Shown one piece after another: positions 1-10,640 of a DNA stretch of 64,000 nucleotides. A model generated the notes under the pieces. The model searched no databases, was not told where the DNA came from, and saw only the letters and a program-made list of their open reading frames with translations. Every line of letters starts with the position of its first letter. The first letter of the stretch is position 1. Made by a program: the position numbers and the translations under genes. Origin of the DNA: Saccharina japonica (lineage: Eukaryota > Sar > Phaeophyceae > Laminariales > Laminariaceae); NCBI GenBank assembly GCA_008828725.1, contig MEHQ01000050.1, forward strand, positions 1 to 64,000, read 5' to 3'.

Positions 1-2290
1 TCAGGGGTATAATCACATACCACGGCAAATTAGCTTTCTGAGGGTGTCAGGCTAGCCCTGGTCTCCAGTTGATCCGCGGCCCTGTTCATCGATGGGGGGA
101 GTTTGATCGTATACGAAGTCTGTTTCTACGTAGCGCTAGTGGTAGATTGATTGGTACGAAGTCGTCCAAAAAAAGTACTGGATCGGGCCGGAAAAGACGC
201 GCGTGCCTTTTGATTGCCAAATGTGCTGGGTAAGAGTGGTTTCGGGCGCTGGTTCCTGTTTCAATCGGCATCGATGGGGGAAGTTTAATCGGTACGAAGT
301 CGGTTTTCTACGTAGCGCTAGTGGCAGATTGATTGGTACGAAGTCGTTCGGCAAAAAGTACTGGATCGGGCCCAAAACGACGCGCGTGCCTTTTAATTGA
401 ACTATGTGCTGGGTAAGAGGTGTTTCCCGCGCTGGTTCTTGTTTCGATCGGCATCGATGGGGGGAGTTTGATCGGTACAAAGTCGGTTTTCTACGTAGCG
501 CTAGTGGCAGATTGATTGGTACGAAGTCGTTCGGCACGAAGTACTGGATCGGGCCGGAAAAGACGCGCGTGCCTTATAATTGAAATATGTACTGGGTAAG
601 AAGTGTTTCCCGGGTTTTGTTTCGATCGGTACGAAGGTGAGACATTATGTCGCGAATAAATCGACATGATCCCGGTTTGGTTATAGCACATGTCTGCATT
701 TGCTAGATCAGTAGGAAATACGCTGGTTGGAGTTTGGGAATGTGAGCTGTGCGAACCTGTCGGGCGGTTATACTTACATACCACGGCAAATTAGCTTTCT
801 GAGGGTGTCAGACTAGCGCTGATTTCCAGTTGATGGGGGTAATTCATCCGCGGTCCTCTTCATCGATGGGGGGAGTTTGATCCGTACGAAGTCGGGTTTC
901 TGCGTAGCGCTAGTGGCAGATTGCTTGGTGCGAAGTCGTTCGGCACGAAGTACTGGATCGGGCCGGAAAAGACGCGCGTGCCTTTCATTTGAAAATGTGC
1001 TGGTTAAGAGGGGTTTCGGGCGCTGGTTCTCGTTTCGGTCGGCATCGGTGGGTCGAGTTTGATCGGTACGAAGTCGGTTTTCCACGTAGCGCTACGTGGA
1101 AAATTGACTGGTACGAAGTCGTTCAGCAAAAAGTACTGGATCTGGCCGGAAAAGACGCGCGTGCCTTTAAATTGAAATATGTGCTGTGTAAGAAGTGTTT
1201 CCGGCGCTGGTTCTTGTTTCGATCGGCATTGATGGGGAGAGTTATATCGGTACGAAGTCGACTTTCTACGTAGCGCTAGTGGCAGATTGATTGGTACGAA
1301 GTCGTTCGGCAAAAAGTACTGGATCGGGCCGGAAAAGACGCGCGTGCCTTTTAATTGAAATATGTGCTGGGTAAGAGCGGTTTCCCGCGCTGGTTCTCGT
1401 TTCGATCGGCATCGATGGGGGGGGTTTGATCGGTACGAAGTAGGTTTTCTGCGTAGCGCTAGTGGAAGATTGATTGGGGCGAAGTCGTTCATCAAACAGT
1501 TCTAGATCGGGCCTGAAAAGACGCGCGTGCCTTTTAATTGAAATATGTGCTGGGTAAGAGATGTTTCCCGCGCTGGTTATCGTTTTGATCAGCATTGATG
1601 GGGGGAGTTTGATCGGTACGAAGTCGGTTTTCTGCGTAGCGCTAGTGGCTAATTGATTGGTACGAAGTCGGTCATCAAAAACTACTGGATCCGGCCGGAA
1701 AAGACGCGCGTGCCTTTTAATGCAAATATGTGCTGGGTAAGAGGGGTTTCTCGCGCTGGTTCTTGTTTCGATCGGTATTGATGGGGGGAGTTATATCGGT
1801 ACGAAGTCGATTTTCTACGTAGCGCTAGTGGCAGATTGATTGGTACGAAGTCGTTCGGCAAAAAGTACTGGATCGGGCCGGAAAAGACGCGCGTGCCTTT
1901 TAATTGAAATATGTGCTGGGTAAGAGCGGTTTCCCGCGCTGGTTCTTGTTTCGATCGGCATCAATGGGGGGAGTTTGATCGGTACAAAGTCGGTTTTCTA
2001 CGCAGCGCTAGTGGCAGATTGATTGGTACGAAGTCGTTCGGCACGAAGTACTGGATCGGGCCGGAAAAGACGCACGTGCCTTATAATTGGAATATGTACT
2101 GGGTAAGAAGTGTTTCCCGCGCTGGGTTTTGTTTCGATCGGTACGAAGGTGAGACATTATGTCGCGAATAAATCGACATGATCCCGGTTTGGTTATAGCA
2201 CATGTCTGCATTTGCTAGATTAGCAAAAAATACGGTGGTTGGAGTTTGGGAATTTGAACGGTACGAATATGTCAGGGGGTCTTCATTGAA
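1..2290. repeat. Composite tandem satellite with 183-bp internal units
   Basis: The landmark TAGCGCTAGTGG recurs at 131, 313 and 496, then at 905, 1087, 1271, 1454, 1637, 1820 and 2003, giving a period of 182-184 bp. The arrays sit in a larger unit: a head with ACCACGGCAAATTAGC near 15 and 780, the array, then a tail with GAGACATTATGTCGCG near 640 and 2150. One unit spans about 1-770 (3 repeats, cut by the window edge) and the next about 771-2290 (7 repeats). Within each 183-bp unit GGTACGAAGTCG occurs twice. Because 183 is divisible by three, long open frames appear on both strands; I treat them as a by-product and see no start, motif or composition arguing for a protein. Confidence 0.93.
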
Positions 2291-2750
2291 AAATAATCAT
2301 ACCGCATTCATGCGATGCATGTTCATGACGTTTTTTCATTCAGGAAATGTTTTCCACGGGAATTTAATTAAAATCCAATCATTCCGCATTCATGCGATGC
2401 CATGTTTCAACTTCTTAGCCACGTTTCAACTTCTTATCAGTCCGGGAATATTTTCCAAGTCATTCAGAACGAAATATGACTATCCATGACACTTTGCCTA
2501 CATTGACCGAAATACTGAGTACAAACTCGTACTCGCCAGTCGTCTGTTTTCTAACGGTGAGTTGACCCTGGCGTGTTTTTCAGCCTCGTCGCCGATTATA
2601 TAACAAAGCAGATACGTACCATGGATTATAATGCCCGACTACGGCACGGCGAAAGAAACGGAACTGTCTTCGCGGGAAGAAGAATGTTTTTACGTTGAAG
2701 CTCGAACGAGTGCACACTAACAGCCCAAGTCCAGTTTTCGGTCCCGTCCA
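2291..2750. other. Non-coding stretch with a small duplication
   Basis: No convincing gene. The phrase CCGCATTCATGCGATGC occurs twice (near 2300 and 2384), each beside a similar AT-rich flank, so this is a small local duplication. Confidence 0.5.
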
Positions 2751-2940
2751 AACGGTTCCCCTAGCTAAAATACTCGATGCGGCCCCCTAATGCACCGGTC
2801 CCCTAGCCAAAATCCCAGACCCGGTCCCCTTATGCACCGGTCCCCTAGCCAAAATTCCAGACTCGGTCCCCTAATGCACCGGTCCCCTAGCCACATTTCC
2901 CAGGTTCGGTCCCCTAATGCACCGGTCCCCTAATGCATTA
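2750..2940. repeat. 42-bp minisatellite
   Basis: TGCACCGGTCCCC recurs at 2791, 2833, 2875 and 2918 (spacing 42, 42, 43). Each unit contains GGTCCCCTAATGCACC and CCTAGCC. The GGTCCCCTAA word also recurs in the arms of the foldback element at 55.7-57.9 kb. Confidence 0.9.
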
Positions 2941-2965
2941 CAACATGTCCGACGCACGTCTGCTG

Positions 2966-2990
2966 TGCCGCTGCTGCTGCTGCTGCTGCA
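2966..2990. repeat. (CTG)n microsatellite
   Basis: A run of six or so CTG triplets. Similar CTG or CAG runs appear at about 14272-14293, 26058-26094 and 35490-35512, so triplet slippage is common in this region. Confidence 0.85.
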
Positions 2991-3343
2991 TCTACACTCC
3001 TTCTCCGTGCGAGAGACCAATTAAAACAGAAAACGACAAAGCATCGTGCCTATATGCCCGTTCGCAAACGCCATTTGTAATGTCGAAACCGTCAACAGTG
3101 TGTGATGCGATGCACAGCGTAGCAGTAGAAGGTGCGACCACAGCTCCTGCTGTACATAGCATACCGTGTTACGTAGCTCCGCATCAACGTTGACGGCACA
3201 TACAGGCGTAGCTCCATCTTAGCTGCTGCTCGACATATCGCATGTTGTGCTGGTGTAAGCTACCGTACATACGTATACGTACGTACAGCAGTACTCGTAG
3301 CTCTCTCATCTCTTCTCTCGGCAGAATTGTTTAATTTTGAGAG

Positions 3344-3721
3344 ATGGCAGTTCTCGACGAAGCCTGGGTGGCATGGGTTCTCGAGGCGTTACAACTTTCT
3401 CCCAGATCCGAGCACGTAGCCTCCCGGGCAGGTCTCTACAATGGCGACGCCGGCCTGGTAGCCTTCTTGATAGATCTCGACGTAGATTTGGACGTCAAGG
3501 CGACTTCTCGTAGAAGTACCGGGTTCTTGGGTGTGTCGTGGTCAGATGCTAGCTCGGCTAGATGTCACAGATTGGGAAAGACGCCGTACCTCGCTCAACA
3601 CGTTGCAGCAACGAACCTACGACTTTCTGCTCGCTGGGAAAAGCCTGCAAGGACGGAGGCCCACGCTACTGAGCCGCGGGCACCAAGGATAACTTCAGTC
3701 CAACCTTTTTATAATTGGTAA
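3344..3721 (+). CDS. Hypothetical protein, 125 aa
   Basis: An ATG at 3344 (context GAGAGATGGCAG) opens a 125-residue frame ending at TAA. The first 60 residues look protein-like: a Trp/Leu-rich helix start (LDEAWVAWVLEAL) and an acidic Leu/Val stretch (LIDLDVDLDV). The second half is Arg/Ala/Thr-rich. There is no signal peptide, membrane segment or motif I recognise, and no splice sites clearly extend it. It lies in a short stretch free of obvious repeats, which favours a real exon. It could equally be a chance ORF or a decayed piece of a larger gene. Confidence 0.3.
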   Translation: MAVLDEAWVAWVLEALQLSPRSEHVASRAGLYNGDAGLVAFLIDLDVDLDVKATSRRSTGFLGVSWSDASSARCHRLGKTPYLAQHVAATNLRLSARWEKPARTEAHATEPRAPRITSVQPFYNW

Positions 3722-4258
3722 CACTTAGGGAACGGCAGGGCAACGATTGCCCTGCTCTGCAGTAATAGTGGTTTAGGCACAACTACTGAGTAGTTGCGGC
3801 CGCCCACAACTATAAGTTGTAGTTGTTAGTTGTAGTTGTACAGGGTGCGAAAAATTCCATAATCGACATTTGGATATTCAACCAAACCAAACCGAAACGT
3901 GGAGCACACCACCAAAAATACGGCTGTACAGATCACGAACAACCACGTAGTGTATGGATTTCGACGTATAATAACTACATACGTGCGTATGTAGGAGTTT
4001 TATTTCTTTTTTTTCATCACGTTTAGGACATTCGCCAATACACACAGTCTGGTATAAAGAGAAAAAAAACAATCGAAAGACTTGTGATATTGAAGATATA
4101 TATTGCGTTGAAAGCGCATTCTCTCTATTTTAGCCCCTTGGGTATTTGAAAAAAAAGAGTACTCGTACTTGATTGTTGAAAATATATACATATTTCGTTT
4201 AGTTTACAGCAGCAATACTTTTCCCGGTATAACAACACCCCCATATCAGTTATCCTTA
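3722..4258. other. Non-coding, AT-rich
   Basis: Holds a short run built on AGTTGTAGTTGT around 3805-3842. Nothing else is supported. Confidence 0.5.
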
Positions 4259-4775
4259 CGGAAAACGGCATAGCTCCAGTTCTAATGCTCAGACCTTCGA
4301 CCCACCAACGTATAGCTTGTTCGTTATAGTCTCTAGCAGGTATTGGGGCTCTTGGATCTGCAAGGGAGGGCAAGCATTGCTGTATTTGCATCACGAAACG
4401 AAAGTGCTCCGCAGCAAGATTTTGATCGTTTCGGAGCTCCTGTTTGGTATCTACACTCTGCTGTGGCCACGTAGGACGCTACGGACGGTCGAACTAGAGG
4501 CTCAGGTAGGTTCACCTACTACTAGTGTTCGGCGTCCTCGTCGAAAATCTGAGTGCAAGCAGTACCAGCAGCCGGAGAAAGTGCTATATTTCAAGTTCGT
4601 CTTGGGGGCCAGGGGTATGGCGAGTCGTTTTCGAGTAAGAGGCACTCTTCGTGATGAACAAGGCGTCTGATCGATATGCCTCCCGAAAAGCAAATGTTGA
4701 CCATTATCTAGGCTGTCTGAAACTACTCATTGGTCGAAATTGGGAGCATTAGAACTGGAGCAATGTCGTTTTCCG
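4259..4775. mobile_element. Small TIR element, 517 bp
   Basis: The left end reads CGGAAAACGGCATAGCTCC and continues to AATGCTC; the right end is its reverse complement over about 33 bp with about two mismatches. The interior has no transposase. The shape is that of a non-autonomous DNA transposon. I cannot define a target-site duplication. A half copy of the same terminus lies near 59635-59672 (ACTAGAACTGGAACTATGTC), which supports a dispersed family. Confidence 0.6.
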
Positions 4776-4960
4776 CAGGGAGTCAAGCAAAAGTGGAAAT
4801 TACACCAGAAATAGTATCGCAACTAAAAAAAAAGGATTTGTTCGAAGGGTCCCATTAACAAAAACAGCATCGGCCAGCTATACTCGTACTCGTACTGTTT
4901 ATTATAATGTGTCCTGAACTACCGCTGCAGTACTGTATGCAAACTTTGCAAGATTGCACA
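4776..4960. other. Non-coding spacer
   Basis: AT-rich, no recognised feature. Confidence 0.4.
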
Positions 4961-5260
4961 GATGCTCCGAGAATACTCGATACTCCGCGTATACTCCAAG
5001 TATCGAGTATTTTTCGTACTCCGAGTACTGAGAGTATTAGAATACTACTGGTGGCCTAAATACTCGGAGTACTTGGATTATGAGCAGTACTAAAGGCCCA
5101 AAATACTCCGAGTACTGGTTGTATGAGCAGTACTTATATCGTCGAGTACAAGCAGCACTCGGAGTACAAACATATATTTCACTCGGAGTACTCCGAGTAT
5201 CGACAGTATTGAACACCGAAATACTGCGAGTACACAAATTACCTGCAGTATGTTTTCTCG
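4960..5260 (-). repeat. TACTCGGAGTA repeat family, copy 1
   Basis: A block of about 300 bp dense in the palindromic words TACTCGGAGTA and ACTCCGAGTA. Its reverse complement aligns along its length with 18240-18545 and more loosely with 17700-18045, sharing phrases such as GTACTGCTCATA. It is therefore a dispersed repeat and not a local array. A partial copy follows at about 5360-5445. Confidence 0.8.
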
Positions 5261-5439
5261 AGAATTCTCTAATTATACTTCCAGGTAACGGGAACATCTG
5301 TGAATTTCGAAATGCTTTAGTCTAAACGCCAGTCAGAACATGGGAGGAATGACAGCCGAGGTTTTTATATGAATCATGCAAAGATGCTCCTATTATACTT
5401 CACACTCCGAGTACACTCCGAGTATCGAGTACATTTCAT

Positions 5440-5570
5440 ACTTGGAATAGAAGGCACGGACCGTAGCGAAGGAGGAGGGAGAAGGTCCTACTTTGTGACC
5501 CTAGATCTGAGTTACGACCAGGAAGGGGAGAAAGGAAGGGCGAAAATAATAAATGGGATGAAAAAAAACA
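5440..5570 (+). repeat. 220-bp arm repeat, partial copy
   Basis: Contains the signature ATCTGAGTTACGACCAGG followed by AAATGGGATG. Related copies lie near 6185-6400, 6815-6930, 10440-10640 and 15735-15960 in this orientation, and at 16770-16995, 18945-19165 and 33455-33595 in the opposite one. The signature also forms the inner ends of the foldback arms at 56.2 and 57.3 kb. Confidence 0.8.
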
Positions 5571-5589
5571 GAACAAACAAAAAAAACAC

Positions 5590-5870
5590 TTCTGTGCGTC
5601 CTGTGCGACATTCGTACCCTCACCAGGAACTGGTGTAAGTTCCGTACGCCCGTACCACAATACCCGGAATTCTGCCAACAACATTTATCACGTAACACTC
5701 CTATAGCCGTACCTGGAACTTCTGTAAGTTACATACCCGTACTCGGAACTTGTGTATGTCCTGTACGCCCCGCGCTACAGTGCCCAATGTAGGGGTACAA
5801 CTCTTATATAACGCACGGAACCTTTGTGAGTTATGTACGCAGTGTAAACTATGTATTGGAATACGGAAAC
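5590..5870. repeat. Degenerate GGAACTTCTGTAAGTT array
   Basis: Diverged repeats of CCGTACTCGGAACTTCTGT-like words followed by GTATGTCCTGTACG. The same motif forms the better-kept array at 16150-16690. Confidence 0.7.
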
Positions 5871-6180
5871 CCACTAAATGCGTGTCGCGAGCAGAGAACA
5901 TAAGAGTATAGAGAGAGTACACTGCTGCAATCTAGTGCAATGGGTGATTCAGACGACAGCAGTATAAGCGCTACTGACTGACTCAGCCAGTGCCCAGCCC
6001 TACAAATACAGGTATACCTGACCTGGTCCATTTCCGACCCTAATCGGATACACGTCAAGACCGAGTAAAAACCACACACACGCAGGAGCCCCGCGATTGG
6101 GCAGTCTCACATAATGCATGTTTTAGGCTTGAAACTAACTTTTAATGGCCACGGGTAAACCTGAATGTGTCTATATAATA
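5870..6180. other. Non-coding spacer
   Basis: No supported feature. Confidence 0.4.
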
Positions 6181-6184
6181 GGGT

Positions 6185-6405
6185 TAACCTCGAATGCTCC
6201 AAAGAGTTGGTTCGCGGGGTTCGATTTGACGAGAGTTGAAGAGGGAAGAAAGTGTTATAAGCTTCTCGTGATAAATCTGCGAGGCACGTGCCGTAGTGGG
6301 GAGGGGGGAGAAGAGCCTACTTAGTGGCTCCGGATCTGTGTTACGACTATATATAGAGGGAGAGAGCATAGATAGGCGGGCGGAGACATTACATGGGATG
6401 GAAAA
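6185..6405 (+). repeat. 220-bp arm repeat
   Basis: Carries the order GACGAGAGTTGAAGAGGGAA, CTCGTGATAAA, GCCGTAGTGGGGAGG, TTACGAC and ATGGGATGG seen in the other members. It is better kept in the 3' half. Confidence 0.8.
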
Positions 6406-6814
6406 AAAGCACACCAACGCCCAAACGGGTAGAGTGGATCGTAAATGATCCGAGTCTGGCGGGAAGGCTTCTTGGCCTGGGTTTTTGTTGGTGGATGAGC
6501 TGCGGCAAGTTCCACACTACCCGGAGAGTTTACTCTTCGGGTGGCTATCCCCACCGCACCAGGCCCCTTCGGGGGTCAGGTCGGGTCAACATGCTCAAGT
6601 CTCCGGAGTAGTAGACAGCAAGGGCTGATACTTCCGAGTGGGCATGGAGTGAATTGACACACGACACGAAGTAAGACATGGAAGTGTGGAGGGCGTAGAA
6701 GTGTGGAGGGCGTAAGCTTTATTTTGACCCATCCATCGGAGGATAGAAAAAAAAACACACACACACGAGGGTCGGACGTTTGAGCCTATTTGCAAAATAC
6801 ACAAGTAAGAACGG
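6406..6814. other. Non-coding spacer
   Basis: No gene. A short direct duplication of GTGGAGGGCGTAGAAG lies at about 6684-6712. Confidence 0.4.
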
Positions 6815-6930
6815 AATCAACCGCTGAGAGTGCCATTAACAAAAGTATCGTGGGTAGGCACACTTCGATGGTCGGCGAGGGAAGAAAATAGGCTGCGTAA
6901 CGTTTCCTCGCGATGAAAAAAAAGATAAAA
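6815..6930 (+). repeat. 220-bp arm repeat, 5' half only
   Basis: Matches the beginning of the family (ACCGCTGAGAGTGCC, GTGGGTAGGC, CGGCGAGGGAAG, CTCGCGATGAAAA) and then stops matching. Confidence 0.65.
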
Positions 6931-7119
6931 ATAGCGCTCTTTCTCTACGATCAAAGTCCAGCTTTCAAATATATTTGTGTTACATTTTGAGCGAAGCAGG
7001 GGCAATACACTGATCACTTGTTTGTCTGCGTGTGAGGTCCTCTCCGCTTCGGCTTTTATGTGCACACTACAGCAGTGTGTTCGTTTATATTATATATACA
7101 TAGTAATACGATTAACTGG

Positions 7120-7270
7120 TGCCGTTTCGTCACAAATCGCTGTCAGGCGTTTGAAACGGTCAATTCATGTCGATTTATATAATTATCTTGTGTCGTTTCG
7201 TCTCTAATCGCTCTCAGGCGTCCGAGGGTCACAAATCGCTCTCAGGCGTCCGAGGGTCGAATCGGCGAAC
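7120..7270. repeat. Short tandem repeat, CTCTCAGGCGTCCGAGG
   Basis: CAAATCGCTCTCAGGCGT-type words recur several times, the last two in perfect tandem with a period of about 33 bp. Confidence 0.75.
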
Positions 7271-8906
7271 CGTGGCTACGTATTTCCCTTTTTTGCTTTT
7301 TTGCCCTATACCTCTCTCACGTCCGCCGCCCGCTGTACATGTCATAATGCAATTTTTGTCAAGATCCACTACTACTGCTGTGTTATTTCCTTTTTGCCAG
7401 CACTGAAGTTTCGTTCGCGTGTTGTGAAGTTTTGTCCTCCTTCGTTAACTTCGTCGGCGGCGTGGGCCGACGGCGAATGTTTCCCCTTGTATATATATAC
7501 GTATCTGGTGCGTACGTTCTGTGTGTTCACTTTTTCTTGTCTTTGGGGTGTGCGATGTGCGTCAGTCAGTGATACTTCGTATGGCGTGTCTCGTCTTCGC
7601 ATTCAATTGCGTTCTTTCTACTTAACTATTATAGTTACCGGTACACGAGTACACCTAGTGTCTGTCCTGATTCCTGATTCCAGAGAGCTACTACAGCAGT
7701 TATGTTGTTAGACCGGGGAGACAGCGAAAAGCAAGTGAAACAAAAAGCGCAAAGTAATGGGTAAAACAGGTGAAATGACAACGTATCGGGTACGAGGATA
7801 CAGCGACACAAGCCGTGCCAGAGAGAAAGGAACAAAACGATAGTAGACAAAAAAAACGATAAAACAAAACATAACACAAATGACGCGAGGGGGTCAGAAG
7901 CGTTGCTATTGATAAATAACACCTAAAAGCACACGTGCCGAAGAGGAACAGATAACGGCTGCACTGGCCAAGCAACAAGAGGAACAGGTGGGAGATATAC
8001 TGGCATAGGACGACGGAGGAAAAAATAGACAAAGGACTGCATTGACGATTCAGCACCGTTGACGCAGATATATGGGAGTTCTCGTCTGCCCCACCCCGGG
8101 TCGAGTTGGCCTCAGTTTCAATACGTTAAAAGACCTTCATGCTGAGGTGGTAGCGGTTCCTCGAGGACCGCCGAGACGCTTCGAAGCTGGCAACCGGGGT
8201 GGTGCGCCAGAAGCAAGTACTGTTGGCGGGCCTTCCGTGGCGGCAAAAACATAGAAGCAAAGCCCGGTGAGCTTCCGTAGGTCCTAGTGAGGCCGATAGT
8301 GCCCATACCCTGACGGAAACACAACAAAACAAACTATGCAGGCCACCGTACCCTTACCATGCTCGGGCGCAAAAAAACAATGTATTGTTTATTGTTTCTC
8401 ATGACCAAAACACCGTTCGTGCAGGTTCATGGCATGATCATTTCACTTGGTGCACCTATACTTGTTTTTGACTCACATGTAACAGGTACTCATGGGTTTA
8501 TGTTATTGGCTTTCGCCCAATACACAACGACGGCAACTCGAAATTTAAAACATAGCTTCAACCGCATAAAAACTACGAGTACGAGTATGACCTACTCTTA
8601 TTGTGGCATTTGTCGAGGGCATCACAAAAATGCATATTAGCTATATTAGGCGTATAAAAAATCTTTAGCGATAAGCCGTTCGCCGTTTTGCTCACTGGTG
8701 CATCCTCCTCCGCGCCTACCGTGCTATACGCTAATCACAATTTCGCTACCACTTCGCGACCTTTCACTGTATCGCTACTGCTGTACTACTACTGTAATAC
8801 TCGTACATACTACTTTCAGCACGTAGCGTTTGACTATTATTAAATACTAGATGTTTCTTGGAACGTTCGTTTTAGAACTGACAGCAATACGTATGTGTTA
8901 TATGAT
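7271..8906. other. Long stretch without a supported gene
   Basis: Several frames of 60-136 codons occur on both strands, but they overlap one another and many start at GTG or TTG. Composition is mixed and I see no splice-compatible exon chain. The part at 8070-8300 is GC-richer and could hold an exon, but no domain is visible. Confidence 0.4.
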
Positions 8907-8981
8907 AGTGTTATAAGGCTTAGTTCGGGTAGGCGATTGGTTAACCTTTTACCAGTAGCCCAACGGACTAAGATCCTAACA
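8907..8981 (+). repeat. 75-bp direct repeat, left copy
   Basis: Identical to 9202-9276 over the whole 75 bp (offset 295). It begins AGTGTTATAAGGCTTAG and ends AAGATCCTAACA. The next base differs between copies (A and T), so the boundary is sharp. Confidence 0.93.
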
Positions 8982-9201
8982 AATGGCGTCGACGGCAGGA
9001 CACGAGTTGCTGGCCGTGAGTTCGAATCTCACCTCCACCATGAAAACACTTTTTAAAGAAAAGTGAATTTCCTCATGTCATGAACCTGAAAAATACTCTC
9101 TCTGGGTCCCCATAACATTGGAACCGCGAGGCCAATTGGCTTTGACACGACGACCCGTATATCCGGTCTGTCCTGAATATCCCGCCGGTCCAGGGGGGGA
9201 G
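8982..9201 (+). other. tRNA-like insert between direct repeats (SINE-like?)
   Basis: At 9014-9040 the sequence holds a T-arm-like hairpin (GTGAG, loop TTCGAAT, CTCAC) followed by CTCCACCA, i.e. a B-box and an encoded CCA-like end. An A-box-like TAGGCGATTGG or TAGCCCAACGG lies upstream in the repeat. No acceptor partner (GGTGGAG) is present, so this is not a working tRNA. A tRNA-derived retroposon or a decayed tRNA is the best reading; the exact 75-bp flanking repeats are far too long for an ordinary SINE target duplication. Confidence 0.45.
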
Positions 9202-9276
9202 AGTGTTATAAGGCTTAGTTCGGGTAGGCGATTGGTTAACCTTTTACCAGTAGCCCAACGGACTAAGATCCTAACA
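9202..9276 (+). repeat. 75-bp direct repeat, right copy
   Basis: Second copy of 8907-8981, directly after a G-rich run (CAGGGGGGGAG). Confidence 0.93.
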
Positions 9277-9429
9277 TGATACATATACGTATCCGTCGTA
9301 CGTGGACTTAGCGGTAGTATCAGTCTCCATGAGTGTATTCACTGCTGCTGCTGTACTGGCTGTACTATTAATAACAATGTTTTGGTATTTTTTTTCCATC
9401 CCATATTTTATCTTCGCACTTCTACAGTA

Positions 9430-10335
9430 GTACACCGCCTCCCCACTGCGGCGTACTGCTCTAATACCCTGTCTGGTTTTTACCACGAGAATGGTGAAGG
9501 AAATGCGTACTTCCCACTGCGTCGTACTGGTATTTATCATGAGAATGGTGAAGGAAATACGTAATCACATCCTCTATTAATCATTCAGTAGGAGTCGTTC
9601 TAACGCCCACTGGCGGCCACACCAAGGTCTTGGTTTCGACTAATTGATGAACCACTACATACATTCGTACGGCGACATTATTACTCTCTACCAGCATGCC
9701 TCTATCGCCTCCCCACTGCGGCGTGCTGCTACCCTGTCCGGTGCTTACTATGAGAATGGTGAAGGAAATGCGTAATCACGTATTAATCATTCAACCGTAA
9801 GTACATAGGCGTCCTCCAACACCCACTGGCAGCCACTACCTAGGTCTTTGTTTCGATTCATTGCTCAACCACTGCATACCACTACGTACTCTTACGGCAA
9901 TATTAGTGCTCTCTACCAGCATGCCTCTACCGTCTACCCACTGCGGCGTGCCGCTACTGCCCTGCCCGGTGTTTAATACCTGGTATGAGAATGGTGAAGG
10001 AAATGCGTACTAACAATTCGACAGCAAGCAGACATCCTTCTAACGCGCATTGGTAGCCACTACTACTAAGGTCTTGGTTTCGATTCTTTGAACAACCACT
10101 ACATACCACTGCGAGTACTCGTACGGCAAAACTAATGCTCTCTACCAGCATGCCTCTACCGCCTCCACACTGCGGCGTGCTGCTATACCCTGTCTGTTGT
10201 GTACTTGATAGTGGTGAAGGAAATGCGTAATCGCATCCTCTAAGTCATGGGTCATTCAACAGCAAGTAGGCGTCCTTCTAACGCCCACTGGCAGCCACTA
10301 CCAAGGTCTTGGTTTCGATTCGTTGATCGGGCAGC
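9430..10335. repeat. Tandem array of about 211-235 bp units, four copies
   Basis: ATGGTGAAGGAAATGCGTA recurs at 9491, 9545, 9756, 9991 and (one change) 10211. CTCTACCAGCATGCC recurs near 9685, 9911 and 10139. CACTGCGGCGTGCTGCTA and AAGGTCTTGGTTTCGA also recur once per unit. Copies differ by substitutions and small indels, so the array is not freshly amplified. Confidence 0.9.
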
Positions 10336-10439
10336 GTCAACCGCAAACCCCTTGTATATACTATAAATACTACCTGGTATGAACTGGGGAAGTCATCGCT
10401 TTATTAAGATATGCAGCCTTATACTCGTACTCGTAGCTC

Positions 10440-10640
10440 AATCCACTCTACGACCTAAAAGGGAATCACCTGCTGAGAGCGCTTAGCGTCGGTAGGCGTA
10501 TTGCGATGCGGGTCGACCAGCGAAGCAAAGGATGCAGTTTTGTAGCGATAAAAAAATAGGCACAATCCGTACCTAGTAGGGAGGGGAGCAGAGAGCCTGC
10601 TATGTGACTATAGAGCTGAGTTTGGTAGGGCTGTCGGTTG
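10440..10640 (+). repeat. 220-bp arm repeat
   Basis: Family order is kept: CTGCTGAGAGCGC, GTCGGTAGGCG, CGACCAGCGAAG, TAGCGATAAAA, AGTAGGGAGGGG, GCCTGCTATGTGAC. Confidence 0.7.

Noticed and set aside
136-1595. Overlapping 90-163 codon frames on both strands as a repeat protein
   Set aside because: They arise because the 183-bp satellite period is a multiple of three; both strands are open and there is no consistent start or motif.
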